Shown in pieces: positions 46,235 through 54,576 of a stretch of 64,000 nt of DNA. Below the pieces are notes generated by a model. That model was not told the origin of the DNA. It saw nothing but the letters and a program-made list of their open reading frames with translations, and searched no databases. Origin of the DNA: Arcticibacter svalbardensis MN12-7 (lineage in GTDB: Bacteria; Bacteroidota; Bacteroidia; Sphingobacteriales; Sphingobacteriaceae); contig NZ_AQPN01000145.1 of NCBI RefSeq assembly GCF_000403135.1, positions 1 through 64,000 on the forward strand. The letters run 5' to 3'. How positions within the stretch are numbered: the first letter of the stretch is position 1; each line of letters opens with the position of its first letter. Position numbers and translations under genes: made by a program.

Positions 46235-46713
46235 TCAACCAGGCAACCTTTACAGAAAAACAATATTTAGGCAGAGACTTTAATAGGATCAGCATTCGGA
46301 TCACTATGGCACTTTTCTGTTTCGGGGCCTATTACTTGAGCGCTCAAAAACAAAATACCGCCGAACTGCTGCTTATGGTAGGAGCAGGTATTCTGGTTGG
46401 TTCTGTTTTGATGCTTTTTATGGTACACTACCGAACCACTATCAAAAATAAAAGTATCATTATTGATGGTCTCTGGACAACCCGCCTGGTTAAAATTGAC
46501 CTGAATAGTATTGTAAAAGTTGCCCGCACAAAATACAGCCATTACATCGTCAACAATCCGGTATACAATCTTCACTCCAAAGGAAAGATCCGCTTCTATG
46601 CAGGAGGTAAAGAAGCTTTATCACTGATAGACAGGGATGGTTTGGAATATTTGATCGGGACACAACACCCCGAAGAGTTTGAAGAAGCGGTCAAAAAAGA
46701 AATGAATAGTTAA
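46231..46713 (+). CDS. Small membrane protein with a bacterial PH-like domain
   Basis: 160 residues. There are two transmembrane helices at about 22-40 and 45-65 (ITMALFCFGAYYLSA, LLLMVGAGILVGSVLMLFMV), then a beta-rich domain (IKNKSIIIDGLWTTRLVKID, KIRFYAGGKEALSLIDRDG) that looks like a bacterial PH (YcxB/bPH-type) domain. Function is unknown. The ATGA overlap with tilS suggests translation coupling. Confidence 0.75.
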   Translation: MINQATFTEKQYLGRDFNRISIRITMALFCFGAYYLSAQKQNTAELLLMVGAGILVGSVLMLFMVHYRTTIKNKSIIIDGLWTTRLVKIDLNSIVKVARTKYSHYIVNNPVYNLHSKGKIRFYAGGKEALSLIDRDGLEYLIGTQHPEEFEEAVKKEMNS

Positions 46714-46963
46714 AAAAAATCCAAGTTTTATCAGCAGAAACTGAGCAATTTTAATTTTCTCACTATTTCTCATGATGCGTTTATAGCTGCAATATTCAGC
46801 TATCCATATTAGCTGTTTTTTAGCTATAAATTTGCAAACATCTTGACTCACAACGACAAAACAATCAATTTCACATTAGTATACATGCGAATATACAATG
46901 TGATAATCTGAGTACCTAACTGATCGATTTAACCTAATTTAAGGTTTTAAATCAAATCACTCT

Positions 46964-47758
46964 ATGGGAAAATTTGACATTAAATCGTTGTTCCTCGTTA
47001 TCATTACTGCCTTATCATCAAGCTGTTCAAAAAACGAAGACCTGGCAAACCTCGTCACAAACAAGAGTACTATTCTTGAGTATGCTGTACCATTAGGATC
47101 AGTAAATTTCAATGAAACTTCATTAATAAAACTCGGTTTAAGCCCGCTGAAAGTTCCAAAATTGACAGCAAAACCATTAATTGGAACAACCAGAATCTTT
47201 ACTCTGATATCCGTTCCATCAGCTGAATATATTAAGGCAACCAAGCTAGTAGATATATCAAAACTTATACCTGGAAGTTTTTATCACCAAATAGGCACAG
47301 AAGACTTTTACCTTTCCTTATTTACTCGTTTTGACGAAGAACTCAGCTTTCAAAAACTAAAGGGAAGTGCATCCACTTATGGCTGGAACTGCCATTGGAA
47401 CAGGCCCCCCTTTGTAGAAAAGGAACACCCCGATATTTTGTTCAATCCTGATTTCCGTGGAGAATTTCTTATTGTGTTATCAAAACCCTGTACAGAATTT
47501 GGTTTTGAGCTTGCCCCCAACATTAAAAATAAAAACACAAATTTCATAGGCTTTTATGGAAATGGAAACTGGGACTACAGTTCCGGCAAAATTTCCGCAT
47601 TAACAACCTTTAGCCCTTCTGGAGCACGTTTATTTGCAATAAAATCAACAAGGCCTTTTACTACAGTGACCCTTCACTGGGGTGAATATGCAAATGCAGA
47701 GAACTATACCCCAGGAGGATCTGCAATAGCAAACATCAGGTACACGCTAGCTGAGTAG
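46964..47758 (+). CDS. Lipoprotein, first of two tandem paralogs
   Basis: 264 residues. N-terminal FLVIITALSSSCSKNEDLAN is a signal peptide with lipobox SSSC, so it is likely an outer-membrane lipoprotein. It shares a clear pattern with the next gene: YAVPLGS, LVDISKLIPGSFYHQIGTEDF, GWNCHWNRPPFVEKEHPDILF, LSKPCTEFGFELAPNI and YTPGGSAIANIRYTLAE at the end. The FGFEL and GGSAIANIRY pair recalls the beta-sandwich found in secreted proteins of other groups, but I cannot assign a family. The gene pair is flanked by intergenic regions of over 200 bp, so it is an independent unit. Confidence 0.8.
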   Translation: MGKFDIKSLFLVIITALSSSCSKNEDLANLVTNKSTILEYAVPLGSVNFNETSLIKLGLSPLKVPKLTAKPLIGTTRIFTLISVPSAEYIKATKLVDISKLIPGSFYHQIGTEDFYLSLFTRFDEELSFQKLKGSASTYGWNCHWNRPPFVEKEHPDILFNPDFRGEFLIVLSKPCTEFGFELAPNIKNKNTNFIGFYGNGNWDYSSGKISALTTFSPSGARLFAIKSTRPFTTVTLHWGEYANAENYTPGGSAIANIRYTLAE

Positions 47759-47786
47759 TCATCAAAGATCTTAAAGCATGATACGT

Positions 47787-48593
47787 ATGAAAAAATCTTC
47801 CCACAATTTTTTATTGGTGGCCTTAATTGCCACAACCCTATCCAGCTGTTCTAAAAAAGAAACCTTTACAGATGTCGTTCCGGAGAAAGATGATCTGGCT
47901 CAAACTTCAATCTACACCATCCCATTAGGTACAGGAACCCATAATGACACTTTAACCATCCACTTAAATTTACCTCCTATAAATTACCCTCTTGTACCAG
48001 ACGATACAGGGGACGGAAGTACAGGAGAACACACGTGGATCGAATTCCTAAATCCTGATTACCTGAAGGAAACTTGCCTGCTGGATATTTCAAAACTAAA
48101 AGCAGGATATTTTTACCATCAGATCGGCACTAAAAGTTTCTCTGTGGCTTTTTTCGACAGGGATGAGGAAAGAATTTGCATGCAAAAGCTTAAGGCCAAC
48201 AAACCGACTCCCCTTGGCTGGAGTTCCGAATGGAACATCCCACCTTATGTGGAAAAGAAAAACCCTGAAGTATTGTTCAATTCCACAGATAATGGCTCCT
48301 TTACCTTTGTACTGTCAAAACCCTGTACAGAATTTGGTTTTGAACTCACCCCCAACATACAAGGTGAAAATGTAAATTATACAGTCATTTATGGAAATTA
48401 TCAATATGACGGCACCTCCGGAGAGATTCAACCATTAACCGTTTACAACCCAGGGTTGGCACGCATCTTTGCACTGAAAGCTAAAAAGTCATTTACCGTA
48501 GTTGAAGTAATATCTTACGATGATCCGGATGAAGTTGGGTATACTGCTGGAGGATCAGCGATTACGAACATCAGGTATACGTTAGCTCAATAA
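47787..48593 (+). CDS. Lipoprotein, second of two tandem paralogs
   Basis: 268 residues from ATG 47787 (an in-frame ATG at 47778 is also possible). Signal peptide and lipobox are FLLVALIATTLSSCSKKE. It matches its neighbour along nearly its full length: IYTIPLGTGTHNDTLTIHLN, LLDISKLKAGYFYHQIGTKS, GWSSEWNIPPYVEKKNPEVLF, LSKPCTEFGFELTPNI and YTAGGSAITNIRYTLAQ. It starts 29 bp after the first copy. Both copies keep the same four or five blocks and differ elsewhere, as expected for an old duplication. Function unknown. Confidence 0.8.
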   Translation: MKKSSHNFLLVALIATTLSSCSKKETFTDVVPEKDDLAQTSIYTIPLGTGTHNDTLTIHLNLPPINYPLVPDDTGDGSTGEHTWIEFLNPDYLKETCLLDISKLKAGYFYHQIGTKSFSVAFFDRDEERICMQKLKANKPTPLGWSSEWNIPPYVEKKNPEVLFNSTDNGSFTFVLSKPCTEFGFELTPNIQGENVNYTVIYGNYQYDGTSGEIQPLTVYNPGLARIFALKAKKSFTVVEVISYDDPDEVGYTAGGSAITNIRYTLAQ

Positions 48594-48813
48594 TTTACAA
48601 GCATTAATACTTTCAAAAGAAATTACTGAGCGCTCTTTAAACGCTATCTAACATAACCAACATAGAGCCATGAAGGCAACATCACCCTTATATAACGCTT
48701 GCTTGTCCCTTACTTTCGGCTTCAGACACGAACCGCCAAGCCAGCACCAACGAACAACGAAGGGTCAAGCAGCGAAGCTGACCTATCGCAGTTACGTCAC
48801 TGTCTGTGGATAG

Positions 48814-49776
48814 TTACATTTTTAATCCGATTTCCCTGAGCCTTTCATCCAGGTATTCCCCTGCAGTCATATCACTATACGCTTTTGGATGCGCAGCGTC
48901 AATACAAACATCCAGACAGCTAAGATCTACCTCTAGTTTAGGATGAAGAAAAAATGGCACTGAAAACCGCGATGCTTTCATCAATTCACGTGGCGGGTTC
49001 ACTACACGATGGGTAGTCGATTTTAGCTTGTTGTTGGTAAGCCTTTGCAACATATCCCCCACATTAACCACAATATCTTCTACCTGAGTTTTCACCGGAT
49101 ACCAGACGTCATTGCGCGTAAGCACTTCCAACCCATCCGCACTGGCGCCAATTAATAAGGTAATTAAATTAATATCTTCATGAGCACCTGCACGCACCGC
49201 ATCAGGAGCTAAAGCATCAGGATCCAGAATTGGGAAATAATGAATTCCACGCAAAATGGAGTTACCGTTATGCACTTTGGTGTCGAAATAATTTTCATCC
49301 AGACCCAGGTAAACGGCTATCGCTTTCAGCAAATGCTTTCCGGCACGCTCCAGGCATTCGTATACTTCCCGGGTTACCACATTAAAACGGGGCAATTCTT
49401 CTACCTCCACATTGTCCGGATACTGCGCTTTAACCGGATCACCATCTGTAACCGTTTGTCCCCTTTGCCAGAATTCTTTTAAATCCGGCACCGGAGCTCC
49501 TTTCGCCTTTTCTTTTCCCTTGCCGGTATAACCACGCTGACCGGCAAGTTCAGGGATTTCATATTTGCGTTTTACTTCATCAGGCAGACTGAAAAACTTT
49601 TTCACCTCCACGTAAAGCTCGTCCATAAGTTCCTTTGTCATGCCGTGATTGGCAATAGTCACAAAACCTGTTTCTGTAAAAGCCTGACCGATCTGATCAG
49701 AAAAGGCAGCTTTCTGCTCATCAGATCCATGCACATAATCATTCAGATCAAGACGGGGAATATTAATTTCAGTCAT
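48814..49776 (-). CDS. Isopenicillin-N-synthase-like 2-oxoglutarate/Fe(II) dioxygenase
   Basis: 320 residues with the two Pfam halves of the family. The N-terminal DIOX_N has IPRLDLNDYVHGSDEQKAAF and IGQAFTETGFVTIANHGM; the C-terminal 2OG-FeII_Oxy has the HxD...H triad in GAHEDINLITLLIG and THRVVNPP and the 2-oxoglutarate Arg in SRFSVPFFLHP. It should hydroxylate or desaturate a small molecule; the substrate is unknown. Single gene, divergent from the sulfite reductase. Confidence 0.9.
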   Translation of the reverse strand: MTEINIPRLDLNDYVHGSDEQKAAFSDQIGQAFTETGFVTIANHGMTKELMDELYVEVKKFFSLPDEVKRKYEIPELAGQRGYTGKGKEKAKGAPVPDLKEFWQRGQTVTDGDPVKAQYPDNVEVEELPRFNVVTREVYECLERAGKHLLKAIAVYLGLDENYFDTKVHNGNSILRGIHYFPILDPDALAPDAVRAGAHEDINLITLLIGASADGLEVLTRNDVWYPVKTQVEDIVVNVGDMLQRLTNNKLKSTTHRVVNPPRELMKASRFSVPFFLHPKLEVDLSCLDVCIDAAHPKAYSDMTAGEYLDERLREIGLKM

Positions 49777-49891
49777 ATTGGGGGAGTTTAAGTTTATTAT
49801 AGATGAATAGCGAATTCACTTGCTAAGGTAAATTTACATTAGTCAAACGATATGAGAGGGAAAAATATTTTAGATACCGGGCAGGAATTGC

Positions 49892-49899
49892 TATTTTTG
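49892..49899 (+). promoter_or_regulatory. -7 box of the sulfite/nitrite reductase operon
   Basis: TATTTTTG matches TAnnTTTG, 24 bp before the ATG at 49924. Confidence 0.45.
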
Positions 49900-49923
49900 G
49901 TTATAACATTAACTCTATAGAGA

Positions 49924-52017
49924 ATGCAAGGTTTTAGAACAGAGCTAGAGAATCCGCTGGTACAGAAAGATATAATTGACCTGGAGAAGAAGATAAGGTT
50001 ATTTAGAGACGGTCAATTAGATGGAGAGAAGTTCCGGAGCTTAAGGTTGGCAAGAGGCGTTTACGGCCAAAGACAACCAGGGGTACAGATGATCCGGATC
50101 AAACTTCCTTATGGAAAACTGAGTATTCAACAGCTTTATCGTATTTCTGATGTATCCGATGAATACGCAACAGGAAATTTACACATTACTACCCGTCAGG
50201 ATATACAACTCCACTATGTGAGTTTAGAGCGCACTCCTGAGTTATGGGCCGAACTGGAAAAAGACTCCGTAACTCTGCGTGAGGCTTGTGGAAATACCGT
50301 CCGTAATGTAACGGCATCTCCAGAAGCAGGTGTAGATCCGGATGAAGCTTTTGATGTTACTCCGTATGCACAGGCTACATTTGAGTATTTTCTTAGAAAC
50401 CCGATCTGTCAGGATATGGGAAGAAAGTTCAAGATGTCCTTTTCTTCTTCTGAATCAGACACGGCTTATGCCTATATGCATGATATCGGTTTTATTCCTA
50501 AGGTAAAGATCGAAAATGGCGTTGAAGTACGTGGGTTTAAAGTATATCTGGGAGGAGGTTTAGGATCTCAGCCACATATTTCAGAATTCGTGACTGACTT
50601 CATGCACGAAGATCTCATCATTCCTTTTGCAGAATCTGTGATCCGTGTGTTCGACCGTCATGGTGAACGCGCGAAACGAAATAAAGCCCGCTTAAAGTAT
50701 CTGATCCAGGAAATGGGCAAAAAGGCCTTTCTTGAATTGGCAGAGAAAGAGCGTTTGGCATTAAAGAACAAAACATTCAAAATAAGTCGCGATTTCGATT
50801 TCACTTTACCGGCTTCTGTCATTCAGCCGGCTATAGAGCTTCTTAATCCGGTTAAATATGAGCAATGGAGAAAGACGAATATCTTCCCTCAGAAACAAGA
50901 AGGTTATGTTTCCGTTGGAATCCGTGTTCAAAACGGGGATATTAAAACGCCTATAGCACGTAAACTGGCAGAAATAGTTCGTGATACTGCAGCTGATGAT
51001 ATCCGCCTGACGAATACACAGGGCATCTTACTTCGCTATGTGAAGGAAGAAAACCTGCCTTACTTATTTCAAAAACTGGATGAGCTTTATTTAGCTGAAC
51101 CTGGTTTTGGCAGTGTGCTTGACATTACCTCATGCCCTGGAACAGACACTTGTAATCTTGGTATTTCAAACAGTACCGGCATTACACGAGAGCTGGAAAA
51201 GGTGATGACAGCCGAATATCCTGAACTTATTTATAATAAAGATATTACCATTAAAATAAGTGGTTGCATCAATGCTTGCGGTCAACATGCCCTGGCAGCT
51301 ATAGGTTTTCATGGCTCCAGTATGAAGATTGGCAAACTCGTTGCTCCTGCTTTACAGGTGTTACTGGGTGGAGGATCTACTGGCGACGGCGCAGGTGTTG
51401 CTTCTGAAAAGATTATTAAAATTCCTAGCAAAAGAGGTCCGCAGGTGCTGCGTGCTATCCTGGACGATTATTTTGATAATAGTCAGGAAGGTGAGTTGTA
51501 CAATGACTATTACATCAGACAAGGAAAGATTTATTTCTATGACCTGCTGAATCCTTTGGCGAAACCTGAAGATATTACTCCGGATGATTTCATTGACTGG
51601 GAACATACCGAGCCCTACGTTACTGCAATTGGAGTGGGTGAATGTGCCAGTGTAATGATTGACCTGGTTGCCACTTTACTTTATGAAGCAGAGGAACGAA
51701 TTCAGTGGGCTGATGAGGCATTGGAAGCTGGTGAATATGCAGATTCCATTTATCATTCCTATACTGGTTTTGTCAACTCAGCTAAGGCACTGTTGGTATC
51801 AGAAGGAGTGAAGACAAATACGCAAGCTGGAATTATAAGAGATTTTGATACTACTTTTGTTGATACCAGCAAAATTACCCTTCCTTCCAGTTTCAATGAG
51901 TTGGTTTATCAAATGAATCAACAAGAACCGGGTAAGGACTTTGCTACCTATTACTTTCAGCAGTCTAGTTTATTTAACCAACAGCTGAAAGATTACAGAA
52001 CGCTCCAAACAGCTTAA
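49924..52017 (+). CDS. Siroheme/Fe4S4 sulfite (or nitrite) reductase with a C-terminal HEPN-like domain
   Basis: 697 residues. Two ferredoxin-like/siroheme repeats make the enzyme, with the Fe4S4-siroheme cysteines at 404 and 410 (CPGTDTC) and 448 and 452 (CINAC). Active-site Arg/Lys-rich blocks include TGNLHITTRQDIQLHYV. It reduces sulfite to sulfide, or nitrite to ammonia, with six electrons; the electron donor is ferredoxin or an unlinked flavoprotein. Residues from about 575 onward are not part of the family. They form a helical domain, LLYEAEERIQWADEALEAGE then YADSIYHSYTGFVNSAKALL, that looks like HEPN, without an RxxxxxH nuclease motif. The siroheme synthase gene follows 3 bp after the stop. 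Confidence 0.92.
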   Translation: MQGFRTELENPLVQKDIIDLEKKIRLFRDGQLDGEKFRSLRLARGVYGQRQPGVQMIRIKLPYGKLSIQQLYRISDVSDEYATGNLHITTRQDIQLHYVSLERTPELWAELEKDSVTLREACGNTVRNVTASPEAGVDPDEAFDVTPYAQATFEYFLRNPICQDMGRKFKMSFSSSESDTAYAYMHDIGFIPKVKIENGVEVRGFKVYLGGGLGSQPHISEFVTDFMHEDLIIPFAESVIRVFDRHGERAKRNKARLKYLIQEMGKKAFLELAEKERLALKNKTFKISRDFDFTLPASVIQPAIELLNPVKYEQWRKTNIFPQKQEGYVSVGIRVQNGDIKTPIARKLAEIVRDTAADDIRLTNTQGILLRYVKEENLPYLFQKLDELYLAEPGFGSVLDITSCPGTDTCNLGISNSTGITRELEKVMTAEYPELIYNKDITIKISGCINACGQHALAAIGFHGSSMKIGKLVAPALQVLLGGGSTGDGAGVASEKIIKIPSKRGPQVLRAILDDYFDNSQEGELYNDYYIRQGKIYFYDLLNPLAKPEDITPDDFIDWEHTEPYVTAIGVGECASVMIDLVATLLYEAEERIQWADEALEAGEYADSIYHSYTGFVNSAKALLVSEGVKTNTQAGIIRDFDTTFVDTSKITLPSSFNELVYQMNQQEPGKDFATYYFQQSSLFNQQLKDYRTLQTA

Positions 52018-52020
52018 AAT

Positions 52021-52713
52021 ATGGTTGAAACTCCAGCAAAGAATCCGCTGTTTCCAATATTTGTCAAATTACATACCCTCAATCTGCTTCTTGTAGGTGG
52101 AGGGTATGTGGCATTAGAAAAGTTAGCTACTTTACTGATTAACAGTCCGGATGCTAAAATAAAACTAGTGGCGGGCATAATCAGTAATGATGTGCATGCC
52201 GTTTTAAAGGAGCATAACATTCCTTTTGAAGAACGGGATTTTGAGGTGAGGGATCTGGAAGATGTTGACCTGGCAATTGTTGCTATAAATGATGGCCAGA
52301 TCAGCTCTAAGATTGCCGCTGCTTGCAAAGAGCGCAAGGTGCTCACAAACGTAGCGGATCAACCTGCGATTTGCGATTTCTATTTAGGGTCGGTTGTTCA
52401 AAAAGGGAATCTCAAAATTGCCATATCGACAAATGGTAAGTCGCCTACTATTGCAAAGCGAATTAAAGAGATGCTGAATGAGACCATTCCGGATGAAATG
52501 GAAGATCTGCTTAACAATATGCAACGCATCCGCAATGGCTTAAAAGGAGATTTTACGGAAAAAGTAAAACAGCTCGATGCCATCACAAGTGTTTTAATCG
52601 ATAATAAGAATAAAAAATCGGTCTTTCGGACATTCCTCTATATGCTGTCTTATATCATCGCTATTCTGTTTCTCATGATTGCTGGATATTATATCCTTTC
52701 CGCATTGTTGTAG
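52021..52713 (+). CDS. Precorrin-2 dehydrogenase / sirohydrochlorin ferrochelatase (Met8/CysG-N type), C-terminal membrane anchor
   Basis: 230 residues. The Rossmann part has LLLVGGGYVALEKLATLL, and KVLTNVADQPAICDFYLGSVV and AISTNGKSPTIAKRIKEML are the family's catalytic and dimer motifs. It turns precorrin-2 into siroheme, the cofactor of the preceding reductase. The last 28 residues (LYMLSYIIAILFLMIAGYYI) form a clear transmembrane helix that standard Met8/CysG proteins lack. Thus siroheme synthesis may be held at the inner membrane. It starts 3 bp after the reductase stop. Confidence 0.9.
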   Translation: MVETPAKNPLFPIFVKLHTLNLLLVGGGYVALEKLATLLINSPDAKIKLVAGIISNDVHAVLKEHNIPFEERDFEVRDLEDVDLAIVAINDGQISSKIAAACKERKVLTNVADQPAICDFYLGSVVQKGNLKIAISTNGKSPTIAKRIKEMLNETIPDEMEDLLNNMQRIRNGLKGDFTEKVKQLDAITSVLIDNKNKKSVFRTFLYMLSYIIAILFLMIAGYYILSALL

Positions 52714-52761
52714 TCTTTCTATAATATCTATAGAGTTTGCACGTTGCTAATAATTAAATAT

Positions 52762-52769
52762 TATCTTTG
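52762..52769 (+). promoter_or_regulatory. -7 box of the Rrf2-type gene
   Basis: TATCTTTG at 52762-52769 with a TTTG at 52736-52739 (22-base spacer). The transcript should start near 52773, downstream of the TTG at 52767, so that TTG is unlikely to be the start codon. Confidence 0.5.
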
Positions 52770-53296
52770 ACACAGACTTTACATACCATTTATTTTGCTA
52801 ACAAAAAAACCAAATATGCAGTAAAGGCCTTAATGGCTTTAGCAAGGAATAAAGGTAATGCTCCCATGCTCATTTCATCTATTGCCACAAATGAACAACT
52901 TCCAAAGAAGTTTTTAGAGGCAATACTTTTAGAGATGAAGCGCAATGGTTTTTTGGCCAGTAAAAAAGGTGCAGGAGGTGGTTATTACCTGATGAAAAAG
53001 GCAGAAGATATTAAACTTGCTGCCATTATTCGGATCATTGATGGTCCTATTGCCCTGTGCCTTGTGTGAGTTTGAACTTTTACGAAAAATGTGACGAATG
53101 TACCAGTGAAATATATTGCGGGATTCGCGATGTAATGATAGACGTGAGGGATGCTACACTGAAGATTCTCGGCGAAACCAGTCTGGCGGATATGATCGAA
53201 AGAGAAGACCGTTTGAAAGCACTATTGTTGGAAGAACAGTCCAAAAACAAATCAGAAGAAGACTTAAAGGGTAACTTAGGAGAAGTAATATCCTAA
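52767..53296 (+). pseudogene. Rrf2-family transcriptional regulator, frameshifted
   Basis: Two open pieces (52767-53069 and 53057-53296) together make one Rrf2 protein of about 165 residues. The winged-helix part is KKTKYAVKALMALARNKG, LPKKFLEAILLEMKRNGFL and KGAGGGYYL, followed in the other frame by the cysteine region PCVSLNFYEKCDECTSEIYC and the dimer helix. The break is at IDGPIALCLV-stop; one base lost in GCCCTG-TGCCTTGTGTG restores IALxPCVSLN. The 5' end is also odd: there is no ATG, and the -7 box places the transcript start after the first TTG. The cysteines would hold an Fe-S cluster or sense thiols. Adjacent to siroheme/sulfite genes, it probably regulated them. Confidence 0.85.
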
Positions 53297-53381
53297 AAGC
53301 AACCCCAAATTCTAATTCTTGAATGAATAGATACCACAAAGCGGCAGCTCTAGCTACCCCTTTTGAAAAACCAAACTACTA

Positions 53382-53965
53382 GGTTCTGTTGAAAAAGTAA
53401 AATCATTTTGATAGTCAGTTAGTTATTCGGATTTTAGGGATAGATAGTGCAGGGAAAGATAAAAAAAAGGTAAATAGGCCTGCATCAGCCCCTGGTTTTG
53501 TTAGCCCCTCACAATTAACGCTAGCAGGTTTTGATACTCCCTTTTCTCGAAAGCTGAGTTCAGATAACCGTTGGGTTGTACTGGCAGGGAAGATTCCCTG
53601 GGTTGAGATCTGTAATATTTACACCAAACATGTTGGTTTGAGCAGCAACGGAAGGCCTCCTATTAGCCCAAGGGTTGTTAATGGTTCGATAAACATAAAG
53701 CATATGTGCAATCTTGATGACAGGGAAACCGCAGCCAGATCAGTGAAAATATGTATATGCAATACTTCCTTGGCTATTCAAGTTTCGGCAATGAAACCCC
53801 TTTCGATGCCTCCCTGTTTGTTGAGTTTAGAAACAAGATGGTATGGAACAGATCTATGCGGTAAATGAGAAGATCCATTCATTGCATCACAATGACCGAT
53901 CTGATCGAGAAAAAGAGATAGAATGGCGCAGAAAAAACACTAATAAACCGGCAATGCAAGCATCT
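53382..53965 (+). pseudogene. IS1182-like transposase, N-terminal remnant
   Basis: GGTTCTGTTGAAAAAG at 53382 looks like the element's left terminal repeat. The + strand then reads SPQLTLAGFDTPFSRKLSSD, RWVVLAGKIPWVEI, GRPPISPRVVNGSINIKHM and NLDDRETAA, and after a shift MYMQYFLGYSSFGNETPFDA-like and SLFVEFRNKM. These are the classical first blocks of IS1182-family transposases. The middle and end are gone. Its C-terminal counterpart of the same family is at 4.87-5.2 kb in the opposite orientation. Confidence 0.85.
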
Positions 53966-54119
53966 ATTTTTGATGGGTAGGGGTTCTTTTTCCAATAAAG
54001 AGCAAAAACTGCATGCAAACCTATTAAAAAGGCTTATTTTCATTAAGTTTAATTTTTATCGGACAGCAATGATATTTAATCTTGAATTTTTACCTATTTT
54101 TATTGAAAATTTCAATTCA

Positions 54120-54575
54120 ATTACCAACCCAAAATGGCCCGCAAAAATTAAAAAAGGAAGCTTAAATGGTGAAGTAATTTGCACAACCGATTTTTTTGCA
54201 CCTGCTGCCGCTGTCGCCAATTATAAATTGGCAGACAATGAAGGTGAGGACAGTTTGTTCACCATTCTATTGATGGTAGTTTCTCTATCAGAAAAGGCGA
54301 CTGGATGCTATAAATTTGCCCAGGTTCTGGCGGCTGGAGCGATCCAATACCTGGGGAGCAAACTAGAAGCAGGCTTACTTTGCATCCAATTATACAATAT
54401 ATAAAGCGACCCTTCAGAAACCAAAAATCTGGAAGCTTCAAATCCACAAAAAGTAACGGAACTAAAAGCTTTATTAAAAAATATATTATAGATGGTCGTA
54501 GTACTCCAGAAGTAAAACAAAAAATGTCACATTGGTTTGGAGTGGAACCAGGTAAAAGAAATTTTAAACTAAATT
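54120..54575 (+). pseudogene. Arylsulfatase, internally deleted C-terminal remnant
   Basis: KWPAKIKKGSLNGEVICTTD, FFAPAAAVANYKLADNEGED is the pre-C-terminal part of a type I sulfatase. The frame then jumps to VHHSIDGSFSIRKGDW (other frame) and CPGSGGWSD. Further shifted pieces read like LxLYNI, EASNPQKVTELKALLKKYI and DGRSTPEVKQK, which close such proteins. About 20-25 codons between EDS and VHHS are missing, there is an in-frame stop after GDWML, and the catalytic N-terminal half is absent. It is thus a dead copy sitting ahead of the esterase gene and the intact sulfatases. Confidence 0.8.
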
Positions 54576-54576
54576 T

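Noticed and set aside
48669-48815. Short frame (48 codons) starting MKATSPLYNACLS
   Set aside because: No signal, no family pattern, and composition unlike the neighbouring genes; it overlaps the end of the dioxygenase gene.
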